Origin: Colwellia_A sp047621305
GTDB lineage: Bacteria; Pseudomonadota; Gammaproteobacteria; Enterobacterales; Alteromonadaceae
Length of the DNA stretch: 64,000 nucleotides
Reading direction: 5' to 3'
NCBI GenBank assembly: GCA_047621305.1
Contig: JBLHNB010000009.1
Coordinates: 1 to 64,000, forward strand
Part shown: positions 55,179 through 63,345 of the stretch, piece after piece
Layout of the letters: every line of letters starts with the position of its first letter
How positions within the stretch are numbered: position 1 is the first letter of the stretch
Translations under genes and position numbers: made by a program
The notes under the pieces: model-generated
Told to the model about the DNA's origin: nothing
The model's input: the letters and a program-made list of their open reading frames with translations, nothing else
Databases searched by the model: none

Positions 55179-55494
55179 TGCAAAAAAGTTGGTATGTTTT
55201 GTGATCTTATGATTAAAAATAGTGGTGGTTATTACTGCTTGCTCTTAAAATTAAACTAAGTATCAGGAAAGAGAGACTAATGCGTTGAATTAAAACACTG
55301 CGTAAATTTAATCAAGAAACCTTATAAAATATTGCACATAGATATTATTGATAGTTATTTACAAATGGTGAATAATTATCGATAAGTCTTTTGTTTTTAA
55401 CTTGTTACTGCACATTTTTTATTATAAAGTAACGAAAAGTTTACAGGGTTGACAGTCGTTAGCCTGTAATAAAAGAATTAGAGCAAAAGCAAGT
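55179..55494. other. Intergenic region before the GGDEF gene
   Basis: About 315 AT-rich bases; nothing recognised apart from the expected promoter. Confidence 0.4.
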
Positions 55495-56496
55495 ATGTTA
55501 ATTAAAGACAGTTACGATGATGCAATAAATATTAGTGAAGAAACAAACTTATTTTTATTTGAATATACAATAGCCCCAAGCCCTGCAAATTACTCGGTGA
55601 TCTATCTTTATGTAAGTAAAAGAAATAGAGAGATAACAGAGTTAATTGATAAAAAGCTTAAAAATAACGAAACCCTTGACCCCGAATTTATGGATCAGCT
55701 CTTCTATAATTTTGTTTCTAGTAGTAAAAATATTGAAAAAGTCATTTTGACACCTTTTGAAAAAATACTTTCAAAGAGTATCGCGACTATCGAGTCGCAA
55801 GTGGCTAATGAAAAGTTGACACAACTCAACTTAAAAAAAGCAGATAATGTTTTAGCTCAAGGTGAACATAGTAAATCTTTACAGCAGGTTGTTAAATTTT
55901 TAATTACCACTATTGAAAAATCGAAACACCAACATCAATCTTTAACAAACGATTTAACTAAAACCAGTAAAGAGGTACAGCAATTAAAAGTTAAATTGGA
56001 AGAATCTCGAAATGAAGCCTTACTTGATGCGCTTACCGGTTTATGGAATAGAAGAGGTTGTGAAGAAAAACTTAAAGCGGTCGGTTTAGAGAATACACAT
56101 GCGTCATTTATTATTGATATTGATAACTTTAAAAAAGTGAATGATCAATTTGGTCATTATATTGGTGATAATGTTATTAAACGAGTTGCTAAAAGTATCA
56201 AAGATAACATTAACGAACAGGACATTGCTGTGCGTTATGGTGGTGAAGAGTTTGTTGTCGTGATGCTAAATAAAACAAAAAATGAAGCACACGCCACAGC
56301 TGAAAAAATCCGTTTAACGATTAATAAACTTAAATTAGTACAGCGCGAGTCTAATACGACCCTACCGCCAATTTCTGTTTCTATTGGTATTACGCAAGTA
56401 GCAAACGATAGTCATTGGCTCTCAGTTTTTCAACGTGCGGATATTGCACTTTATCAAGCTAAAAATTCAGGTCGTAATCGTTGTGTCTTTGGTTGA
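55495..56496 (+). CDS. GGDEF diguanylate cyclase
   Basis: A 333-residue soluble protein. An N-terminal helical domain (about 1-130) and a coiled coil (about 130-175) precede the GGDEF domain, which has LDALTGLWNRRGCEEK and the active YGGEEF motif. The RxxD inhibitory site is absent (NEQD at that place), so product inhibition may be weak. It is the only pure cyclase in this window. The ligand of the N-terminal domain is unknown. Confidence 0.88.
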   Translation: MLIKDSYDDAINISEETNLFLFEYTIAPSPANYSVIYLYVSKRNREITELIDKKLKNNETLDPEFMDQLFYNFVSSSKNIEKVILTPFEKILSKSIATIESQVANEKLTQLNLKKADNVLAQGEHSKSLQQVVKFLITTIEKSKHQHQSLTNDLTKTSKEVQQLKVKLEESRNEALLDALTGLWNRRGCEEKLKAVGLENTHASFIIDIDNFKKVNDQFGHYIGDNVIKRVAKSIKDNINEQDIAVRYGGEEFVVVMLNKTKNEAHATAEKIRLTINKLKLVQRESNTTLPPISVSIGITQVANDSHWLSVFQRADIALYQAKNSGRNRCVFG

Positions 56497-56801
56497 TAAA
56501 TTTATAGGGAATTTGATTTTTCTGTTGAAGAAAAAAAACAGGATTTACTCATGTTAATAAATAAAGTGTTGTTATTTATAGCGATAATATCAAGTTGATA
56601 ACTATCTACATATTTAAACTATTAAAAAGTAGAACACATATTTCATAAAATAGGTATTAATAACTACAAGGTCTTGAGCTATTTTTTAATCGCTTAGCGT
56701 AAAGCTATATTTTAATTTAAAACAGCATTATCAGTTACTTTATGATAGTGCTAGAATGTGCGCCAAATAATAGCCCTCAACGTTTAAGTAGTAATCTTGT
56801 T
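56497..56801. other. Intergenic region before nhaD
   Basis: About 300 AT-rich bases. ATG 56742 lies inside, the alternative nhaD start; otherwise nothing recognised. Confidence 0.4.
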
Positions 56802-58043
56802 ATGATTGAAATGGTCATTTTAGTTCTAGTTTTTATTAGTTTTGTAATGATAATCACTGAAGATATTATTCATATCAATAAAGCCAAAACCACGTTATTT
56901 TTTGGTACGCTTTGTTGGATCTTAGCCTTTATTTTTCCCTTGCATGGTAGTTCAACCGAACAAATAAATAACGAGTTAAATCATAATTTACTTGAAATTG
57001 CCACGTTATGGCTATTTCTAATGGCGGCAATGACCTTTGTAGCCTATTTAAACAGTAAGGGCTTTATCTCGGCTTTAGTACAAAGATTATTACCTAAAAA
57101 AATCTCTGAACGTGGCCTAATGTTTATCGTGGCGATATTTGCGTTCGTATTTTCTTCTTTTGCCGATAATGTTACCGCAACCTTGGTGTCGATTGCGGTG
57201 ATTATTAACTTACAGCTGGATGTTAAAAAACGCTTAAAATATGCAACTTTAATTATATTTGCGGTCAATAGTGGCGGTGTTTCCTTGATTACGGGCGATG
57301 TAACCACGTTAATGATATTTCTTGATGATAAGGTTACGATTGGTAATCTATTAATTTTAGTTATCCCGTCGTTATTAGGTGTATTAACCTTAGCCACATT
57401 ATTGTCTTTAAAGCTTTCAGGTAGTGTTGAGCTAGCACAGTCACGAATGAAGATTGAACGAAATGATATTATTATCGCGGTTATTTTTCTTTTTACTATC
57501 TCGGGGACATTATTGGCTAATGTGTTGTATCAAATTCCGCCAGTATTAAGCTTCTTATTTGGCTTATCTGTGATGTTTTTAACGGCCAATTTCCTTCAGC
57601 GTCATACTAATCAAAATATTTTGAATTATGTGCGTGAAGTTGAATACGATGCACTATTATTTTTCTTAGGGGTATTGTTAATCGTTGGTATCTTAAAAGA
57701 AGTTGGCGTATTAAGTGGCTTTACCGTACTTTATAATTATATGCCTGCTACACAAGTTAATTACCTTGTAGGGTTAATGTCTGCAGTCATTGATAATGTA
57801 CCGTTAACCGCAGCGTTGCTTAAAGCTGATGTTAATATGCAAGTGACTGAATGGCTAACATTAACCTATGCAACAGGTGTTGGTGGCTCTATTTTAGTGA
57901 TAGGTTCAGCTGCGGGCATCATTGCTATGAGTAAAATAAAAGAGCTAAATTTTATCAGTTATTTACGGAATGTTGGCTATTTAATTACAGCCTACAGCGT
58001 AGGTTATGTCGCGGTATACTTTGCGGCAAATTGGTATGTTTAG
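56802..58043 (+). CDS. nhaD: NhaD-type Na+/H+ antiporter
   Basis: About 413 residues with ten or more membrane helices. The NhaD/ion-transporter superfamily marks are VFSSFADNVTATLVSI and MSAVIDNVPLTAALLKADV, both with the N-V/D-N motif used for ion binding. It expels Na+ in exchange for protons, useful in sea water. ATG codons at 56742 and 56802 are in frame; the former adds 20 polar residues without a ribosome site, so I prefer 56802, although its own ribosome site is weak. Confidence 0.9.
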   Translation: MIEMVILVLVFISFVMIITEDIIHINKAKTTLFFGTLCWILAFIFPLHGSSTEQINNELNHNLLEIATLWLFLMAAMTFVAYLNSKGFISALVQRLLPKKISERGLMFIVAIFAFVFSSFADNVTATLVSIAVIINLQLDVKKRLKYATLIIFAVNSGGVSLITGDVTTLMIFLDDKVTIGNLLILVIPSLLGVLTLATLLSLKLSGSVELAQSRMKIERNDIIIAVIFLFTISGTLLANVLYQIPPVLSFLFGLSVMFLTANFLQRHTNQNILNYVREVEYDALLFFLGVLLIVGILKEVGVLSGFTVLYNYMPATQVNYLVGLMSAVIDNVPLTAALLKADVNMQVTEWLTLTYATGVGGSILVIGSAAGIIAMSKIKELNFISYLRNVGYLITAYSVGYVAVYFAANWYV

Positions 58044-58117
58044 TCACCTTGAAATAGATAAGATAAAATATTAGCCGTAAATATTAGTGCTAAGAGGAAG
58101 TATTTATTTATATTTCT

Positions 58118-58170
58118 GGAAATAAAGGGAAATAAAGGGAAATAAAGGGAAATAAAATATATTTCCCTTT
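58118..58170 (+). terminator. Terminator hairpin with a 10-bp tandem repeat on its left
   Basis: Four copies of a ten-base unit (GGGAAATAAA) run from 58118 to about 58157. The last copy pairs with its inverse (AAAGGGAAAT 58144-58153 with ATTTCCCTTT 58161-58170). Any of the copies could form the hairpin arm. It follows nhaD. Confidence 0.75.
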
Positions 58171-58234
58171 ACGCATTAATTGAAAGTATATGATGATTCT
58201 GAGGGGCTAGTCGTTACTTATATGGCTACTCATA

Positions 58235-58350
58235 TTATCTAATTATTGCTTGTCCTTCTTTTGACGAAATATCTTCGACAGTAGCGGCTATTTTTCGCAA
58301 AGCTTGATGTCCCAGTTGTACTATGGGTAAAGTTTCAACATATTGTGACT
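58235..58350 (-). pseudogene. Peptide deformylase remnant (def-like)
   Basis: On the minus strand, downstream of the MFS gene, one frame reads VETLPIVQLGHQALRKIA, which matches the N-terminus of peptide deformylase (LPIVQ-x-G-x-x-x-LR-x-x-A). It continues about 20 residues and stops at TAA 58235-58237, long before the GxGLAAxQ, EGCLS and HExDH catalytic motifs. There is no ATG in frame. It is a 5' fragment of a deformylase gene left after deletion. Confidence 0.6.
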
Positions 58351-58352
58351 CA

Positions 58353-59651
58353 TCAAGTTTCTTTAGTTTTATTTGGTATGAACGCTTCAGTTACTTGTTC
58401 AAGTTTATTTATTTTAGCTTCACGACGATAAAAATGTAGTGTGATGAAAAACAGCGCAATAATAAAAGGTAAACTCGAAAGTACTACGGCGTGCCAGCCT
58501 GCTTTAAATAACATCCAACCTGCCATTAATGAGGCAAAGGCTTGAAAGCCAAACAGGATAAAGTCATTGGTTGCTTGTACTTTATGACGCTCGCCGGCGT
58601 TATAGCTTAATGGTAATAAGGTGGTGCCGGTGAGAAAGAGAAAATTCCAGCCAATACCTAATAAAATTAATGCCCACCAATAATGTAAAACCTGCTCACC
58701 CGAAAGCGCGATAACAGCCACAATTGCGTAGATCACGGTTCCTGATAATAGCAGGCTTTTAATGCCGAATTTTTTTACCAGCCATGCAGTAAATAATGAG
58801 GGAATAAACATCGCGGCTATATGGCTCTGAATAACCCATTTAGTTTCTTGTAAGCTATGGCCGTGCATATGATGCATGCTTAATGGTGTTGCAGTCATCA
58901 AGTAACTCATTAGTGCGTAACCAATGGCAGCCGTTAGTATAGAAATAATAAATATCGGTTGTTTTAAAATAATGCCAAGAGGGCGTACTTCTGAATGATT
59001 AACTGTTGTTTGTTGTTCGGGATCTCTAAATACTAAGCCAACTAAGATTGCGGCAATAGCAAGGATAGCAAGAAGCATAAAAGAGCCGGCGTAACCGTAA
59101 GGAGAGTCTAATAAATCTTTACCTGCTAAGGCCACTTCAGGTCCAATAAACGCGGCAAATAGACCACTCAACATTAATATTGACAATACTTTAGGGATAT
59201 CTTCAGCTTTATCAACACTTTCAATAGCTGAAAAACGTAGTTGTTGAATAAAAGCAGTGCTGAATCCAAAAAATAGGCTTGCCAACAAAAATAATTCAAA
59301 ACTTGCTTTAGTAGCGGCCAGCATTGCAGTTAATGCGGCAAATAAAGTTAAACTAAAGCCTGTTAATGTTGCAAACTTTCGGCCTTTATTTTTGGCTAAC
59401 ATTGCCGCAGGTATAGAAGCACTAGCTACCCCTAAAACCATAACAGTGATCGGCAGAGTTGCCAGTGATGGATCGCTTGCCATCTTCGAAGATAATATCC
59501 CACCAATAAAAACGATCACCGGTGATGCTGACATAGCCAAGGGTTGAGCAATAAATAATACCCATATGTTTTTATGAAAATTTAAAAACCGCGACATCAC
59601 TAATGTGGTGATCAGTAATAAACCTAGTGCAATAATAATATTGAAAAACAT
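58353..59651 (-). CDS. MFS transporter
   Basis: A 432-residue protein with twelve predicted membrane helices. Features are the MFS loop in IPAAMLAKNKGRKFATL and a second half beginning RPLGIILKQPIFIISILTAA. The sequence is of a general multidrug/sugar-efflux type, with a His/Met-rich stretch TPLSMHHMHGHSLQE between helices that may interest metal-binding studies. Substrate unknown. Its stop is immediately followed by the deformylase remnant, hinting that a small operon once existed. Confidence 0.75.
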   Translation of the reverse strand: MFFNIIIALGLLLITTLVMSRFLNFHKNIWVLFIAQPLAMSASPVIVFIGGILSSKMASDPSLATLPITVMVLGVASASIPAAMLAKNKGRKFATLTGFSLTLFAALTAMLAATKASFELFLLASLFFGFSTAFIQQLRFSAIESVDKAEDIPKVLSILMLSGLFAAFIGPEVALAGKDLLDSPYGYAGSFMLLAILAIAAILVGLVFRDPEQQTTVNHSEVRPLGIILKQPIFIISILTAAIGYALMSYLMTATPLSMHHMHGHSLQETKWVIQSHIAAMFIPSLFTAWLVKKFGIKSLLLSGTVIYAIVAVIALSGEQVLHYWWALILLGIGWNFLFLTGTTLLPLSYNAGERHKVQATNDFILFGFQAFASLMAGWMLFKAGWHAVVLSSLPFIIALFFITLHFYRREAKINKLEQVTEAFIPNKTKET

Positions 59652-59793
59652 CGACGTTCCGTACGATTAAGTTAATGAGGTGATTAAATAAGAGGTCATT
59701 TCTATCACATCATATATATCTTCATTAATAAAAGGAAGTTAATGGGGGATCAAGAGGTGGATTTGAATGTTGTTTATTTATATTAAATGATAA

Positions 59794-59824
59794 TTATGAA
59801 ACGAGTACTAGGCTCGTTTCATAA
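59794..59824 (-). terminator. Perfect 12-bp hairpin downstream of the small orphan gene
   Basis: TTATGAAACGAG (59794-59805) pairs perfectly with CTCGTTTCATAA (59813-59824) with a seven-base loop. It lies 25 bases after the stop of the minus-strand 68-residue gene and probably ends its transcript, though the T-run is short. Confidence 0.65.
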
Positions 59825-59848
59825 ATTGTCTTTTCAATGGTTATAATA

Positions 59849-60055
59849 TTACCGATATATCGTTGCGCTATGCACAGCTCTTGTACCCGTCACCGATAAT
59901 TGATCATCAGTTTCGGTGACATCAAGGGTATGGTAATTCAAAGCATACGACATGGCTTGTAACTTACATTGCTCCTTACCATCAACAAGTATACTGGTTC
60001 TTTTAGAGGCTTTTATTTGATGAATTGCTTTTGGTGTATCAAATTCCATTTTCAT
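59849..60055 (-). CDS. Small protein of unknown function
   Basis: A 68-residue soluble protein (MKMEFDTPKAIHQIKASKRT, ending AVHSATIYR). I do not recognise a family. Codon use is similar to that of the neighbours, it has its own hairpin downstream, and its upstream region carries a GGTTAAT stretch that could serve as a weak ribosome site. It lies 89 bases after yegD on the minus strand and might share its transcript. Confidence 0.6.
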   Translation of the reverse strand: MKMEFDTPKAIHQIKASKRTSILVDGKEQCKLQAMSYALNYHTLDVTETDDQLSVTGTRAVHSATIYR

Positions 60056-60144
60056 TAACCTTTTTTATATGAATTAAACAACATAACGACTTAATCCTAG
60101 ATAATAAAAATGAAATGTCCATTTTAGCGATAAATAAGTTGTTT

Positions 60145-61515
60145 TTAGCTAAAAAGTAACTCAGCTCTACGTGTTAACCCTGCTGTTACACTGCCAAAAT
60201 GATCGCCAGTAACTAAAGGGGTATTTTTAAACTGTGTTTGTAAAAAATCATTAAGTACCGGAGATTTAGCTGTACCCCCCGTAACAAAAACAACATCAGG
60301 TTCGCTACCTGCTTGCGCAACAGCATCATGCATTAACTGCGAAATACCGATTAATTGACGTTGATTAGCACTTAAAAATAGCCCCCTGTTAACGGTTACA
60401 GCGAGATGGTTTTCGATATGATTTAAATTGATCAATTGTTCGTTTTTATCACTCAAGCCAATTTTTGCTTGTTCAGCGTTATTCACTATTTGATAACTTA
60501 GTTTTTCTTGTTGAACTTTTAATAATCGCGCGACAATATCTGGTTGCTTAGCATCACGGCACAACTGCTCTAAAAAACGGGCATTTTTTTGACTATAAAA
60601 TTCTGTTTGCTCATTCATATTGTTAATTGCTACCGCTTGCCAATAACTACTTACCGGCATAGGTTTACCTGTCTTTAAAATGCTTTCCATACCTAAAGCG
60701 GGCATGATGCCTTTAAGTGCCAAGCCAATATCAAAATCATTACCGCCAATGCGCTGGCCGGTGTGGGCAAGTAAATGTTCAGTTCTATCAACATTAGTTG
60801 AAAACTTGGGACCCATTAATATCATCGAGCAATCAGTGGTGCCGCCGCCAATATCGACCACCAGTACTTTTGTTTCTTGGGTTAAGCTTGACTCAAATTC
60901 AAAGCCGGCAGCTACCGGTTCATATTGAAATTCCACATCTTTAAAACCGACACGCTTTGCTGCATTGCTTAATACGTTAATTGCTTGCGCGTTGCTTTCT
61001 TTGCCTTTAAGGCCTTGGAAGTTGACGGGACGACCAATAACTGTTTGGGTTATTTCACGTTGTAATTTATCTTCAGCAAGGTTTTTTATATTGCTCATCA
61101 TCGCCGCAACAATATCTTCGAAGAGTTCTATTTGTTGGGGAAGTAAACCGCTCGCACCAAGAAAAGATTTAGGTGATTTGATGTAATAACCTTCATCGGG
61201 TTCTTCTAAATAGGCATTGAGCGCATCTTGACCAAAGGATAATGTTGTCGGAATGCCATCAAGAACAAGCTCTCGTAAAGCACCTTGACCTTTTTGTAAT
61301 TGCCTTTGACGTTGTTGTTGAAACTGTTTCTGCTGCGAAGCGGGTAATTTATCGTTAAGCCAATTAACAATGACTTCTCGACTAGGTGAGTACAGTGATG
61401 AAGATATATATCGACCGTGACTACCTAAATTGAGTAAATGCGGGGCATTATTTTGCATTACACCAATGGCACAGTTAGATGTACCGTAGTCAAAACCAAT
61501 CATAGATATTACCAA
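60145..61515 (-). CDS. yegD: YegD, Hsp70-family protein
   Basis: A 456-residue Hsp70-like ATPase domain without a substrate-binding half. The phosphate-1 motif is GFDYGTSNCAIGVMQN, phosphate-2 is VLVVDIGGGTTDCSM and the adenosine motif is VVFVTGGTAKSPVLNDFL. Length matches E. coli YegD (450). The physiological role is unknown. It is divergent from the peroxiredoxin-like gene. Confidence 0.9.
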   Translation of the reverse strand: MVISMIGFDYGTSNCAIGVMQNNAPHLLNLGSHGRYISSSLYSPSREVIVNWLNDKLPASQQKQFQQQRQRQLQKGQGALRELVLDGIPTTLSFGQDALNAYLEEPDEGYYIKSPKSFLGASGLLPQQIELFEDIVAAMMSNIKNLAEDKLQREITQTVIGRPVNFQGLKGKESNAQAINVLSNAAKRVGFKDVEFQYEPVAAGFEFESSLTQETKVLVVDIGGGTTDCSMILMGPKFSTNVDRTEHLLAHTGQRIGGNDFDIGLALKGIMPALGMESILKTGKPMPVSSYWQAVAINNMNEQTEFYSQKNARFLEQLCRDAKQPDIVARLLKVQQEKLSYQIVNNAEQAKIGLSDKNEQLINLNHIENHLAVTVNRGLFLSANQRQLIGISQLMHDAVAQAGSEPDVVFVTGGTAKSPVLNDFLQTQFKNTPLVTGDHFGSVTAGLTRRAELLFS

Positions 61516-61631
61516 TAAGAAAAAGGCCGCGTAGCATACTGATTCATGAATGATTACGCAAGTAAAAGCAAAGCTGGTTATCTTTGTTTTATCTTCGTAT
61601 CATGGGTTAATCATTATAAAGAGATAAATTC

Positions 61632-62354
61632 ATGCGTTTTTTATTACTATTCTTATTTATTGGCTTAACCATACCAGTACAGGCAGCTGAAACAGTCGGC
61701 AGCTATCAAGAGAAATTACAGCAAAGAATTGAGACCATGAAAAACGCTAAGTCATCATGGGGCGTAGCAGACTTGGCGATTATGACCAATGCGAGTGAAA
61801 CGATTGCCAATGAACTGCCAAATCCAGGATTAAAAGTAGGAGAAAAGGCACCTGATTTCACCTTAGATAATGCGTTTGGTGAGACTATTTCGCTCTATGA
61901 TGAACTGAAAAACGGCCCCGTTATCTTAGTTTTCTATCGTGGTTCATGGTGTCCTTATTGCAATATGCATTTACGGGCTTTACAGCAAAGTTTACCTGTC
62001 TTTACTCAACATGGAGCACGGTTAATTACGGTAACCCCACAAACACCAGATAAATCATCTGAACAAGTTAAAAAAGAGGGTTACCTTTTTGATGTATTAA
62101 GTGATCTTGATAATAGCGTGATGAAAAGTTATAAATTGTACTTTGAGCCACCCAAAGCGCTTATTGCTTTATATAAAAAGCATGGTTTGAATATTGAAGG
62201 GTTTAACGGCGATGGTCGTAATGGTTTACCTGTTCCTGGTGCTTTTGTTATTGATACTCAAGGCACAATACAAGCGATGCAGGCACAAACTGATTATAAA
62301 TCACGTATGGAACCACAAGCAATTCTAGATGCTTTGATAAAAATGGAGCAATAA
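61632..62354 (+). CDS. Exported peroxiredoxin-like (AhpC/TSA) protein
   Basis: A 240-residue protein with a signal peptide (MRFLLLFLFIGLTIPVQAAE). The thioredoxin-fold core holds VGEKAPDFTLDNAFGE and FYRGSWCPYCNMHLRALQ, whose first Cys is the likely peroxidatic or redox residue in a CPYC motif. Peroxiredoxin-like family 2 proteins are usually cytosolic; this one appears to be exported, presumably to reduce peroxides or disulfides outside the membrane. Its TAA directly abuts the ATG of the hydrolase gene, so the two are coupled. Confidence 0.82.
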   Translation: MRFLLLFLFIGLTIPVQAAETVGSYQEKLQQRIETMKNAKSSWGVADLAIMTNASETIANELPNPGLKVGEKAPDFTLDNAFGETISLYDELKNGPVILVFYRGSWCPYCNMHLRALQQSLPVFTQHGARLITVTPQTPDKSSEQVKKEGYLFDVLSDLDNSVMKSYKLYFEPPKALIALYKKHGLNIEGFNGDGRNGLPVPGAFVIDTQGTIQAMQAQTDYKSRMEPQAILDALIKMEQ

Positions 62355-63269
62355 ATGATGAGTCATTTAATTAACGTTATCTTATTGGTATTGATTTTTA
62401 TGCCTAGTAGTCACGTTTTTGCGACGAAATTAACCAAAGAAATTGTTTTATCTGAAGGTCATACGATGACGGTTTGGCACAAGCAAAATGTGCAAAATAA
62501 GGCTGAGAAGGGTGTCATTCTATTATTACATGGTAGAACGTGGAGCGCGTTGCCTGATTTTGATTTACAACTAGCGGGCGAGCAACTTTCGGTTATGGAT
62601 CATCTCGTTGATCTTGGTTTCGATGTTTGGGCTTTAGACGCTCGCGGTTATGGCGCAACCCCCCGAGATGCTACTGGCTGGAATAACCCGGATAAAGCAG
62701 CGAATGATGTTGCTAATATCATTAAATGGTTAAGTCATAAAACAGCTCAAAAACCTGTGCTATTTGGTTGGTCATATGGCTCAATGACAGCACAGTTAAT
62801 GGTGCAAAAACATCCAGAATTAACGAAAGCTGTTATTTTGTATGGTTATCCTATTGATCCTGAAAAAGTCATTGTAAAAACGCCCGAGTTTGTAAAACCA
62901 TTAAAAGCAAAAAACACCGCTAAAAATGCAGCAAGTGATTTTATTGTTGAAGGGAGTATTTCTCAACAAGCCATAGCAGCTTATGTAACAGCCTCTTTGC
63001 AAGCTGATCCTATTCGCGCTGATTGGAATTTTACTGAGCAATGGAATCAATTATCAGCAGATAAAGTAAAAGTGCCTTTATTGCTTATTCAAGCTGAGCA
63101 TGACCCTTTAGCCGATACCGAGGCTCATGCACGTTTTTTTTCGAAATTACCGAATGCTAATAAGCAGTGGATCGTACTAGCGGGTGGCGATCATGCAGCA
63201 TTGTTGGAAACACCTAAGTTTAAACTGGTGCAATCGGTAAGTGACTTTGTTACTTGGTTAGATAAGTAG
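62355..63269 (+). CDS. Exported alpha/beta hydrolase
   Basis: A 304-residue protein with a signal peptide (LINVILLVLIFMPSSHVFA). The alpha/beta-hydrolase fold shows LLLHGRTWSALPDF (oxyanion region), the nucleophile elbow GWSYGSM, an acid residue in QAEHDPLAD and the catalytic His in LAGGDHAALLETP. Substrate unknown; esterases and lyases of this type act on small esters or lipids. It is expressed with the peroxiredoxin-like gene and followed by a strong terminator. Confidence 0.82.
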   Translation: MMSHLINVILLVLIFMPSSHVFATKLTKEIVLSEGHTMTVWHKQNVQNKAEKGVILLLHGRTWSALPDFDLQLAGEQLSVMDHLVDLGFDVWALDARGYGATPRDATGWNNPDKAANDVANIIKWLSHKTAQKPVLFGWSYGSMTAQLMVQKHPELTKAVILYGYPIDPEKVIVKTPEFVKPLKAKNTAKNAASDFIVEGSISQQAIAAYVTASLQADPIRADWNFTEQWNQLSADKVKVPLLLIQAEHDPLADTEAHARFFSKLPNANKQWIVLAGGDHAALLETPKFKLVQSVSDFVTWLDK

Positions 63270-63287
63270 TATTTATCCACTTTACTT

Positions 63288-63329
63288 AAAATCACGCCTT
63301 TTATTTATTTGAAAAAGGCGTGATTTTTT
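63288..63329. terminator. Bidirectional terminator between the hydrolase and the antiporter genes
   Basis: AAATCACGCCTTTT pairs with AAAAAGGCGTGATTT across a short loop, with T-runs on both strands (TTTTTT after it on the plus strand). It serves both convergent genes. Confidence 0.9.
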
Positions 63330-63345
63330 GTATGTAAACTGAATG

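Noticed and set aside
58118..58157. Short tandem repeats as a CRISPR array
   Set aside because: Units are 10 bases with no spacers, and no cas genes are present.
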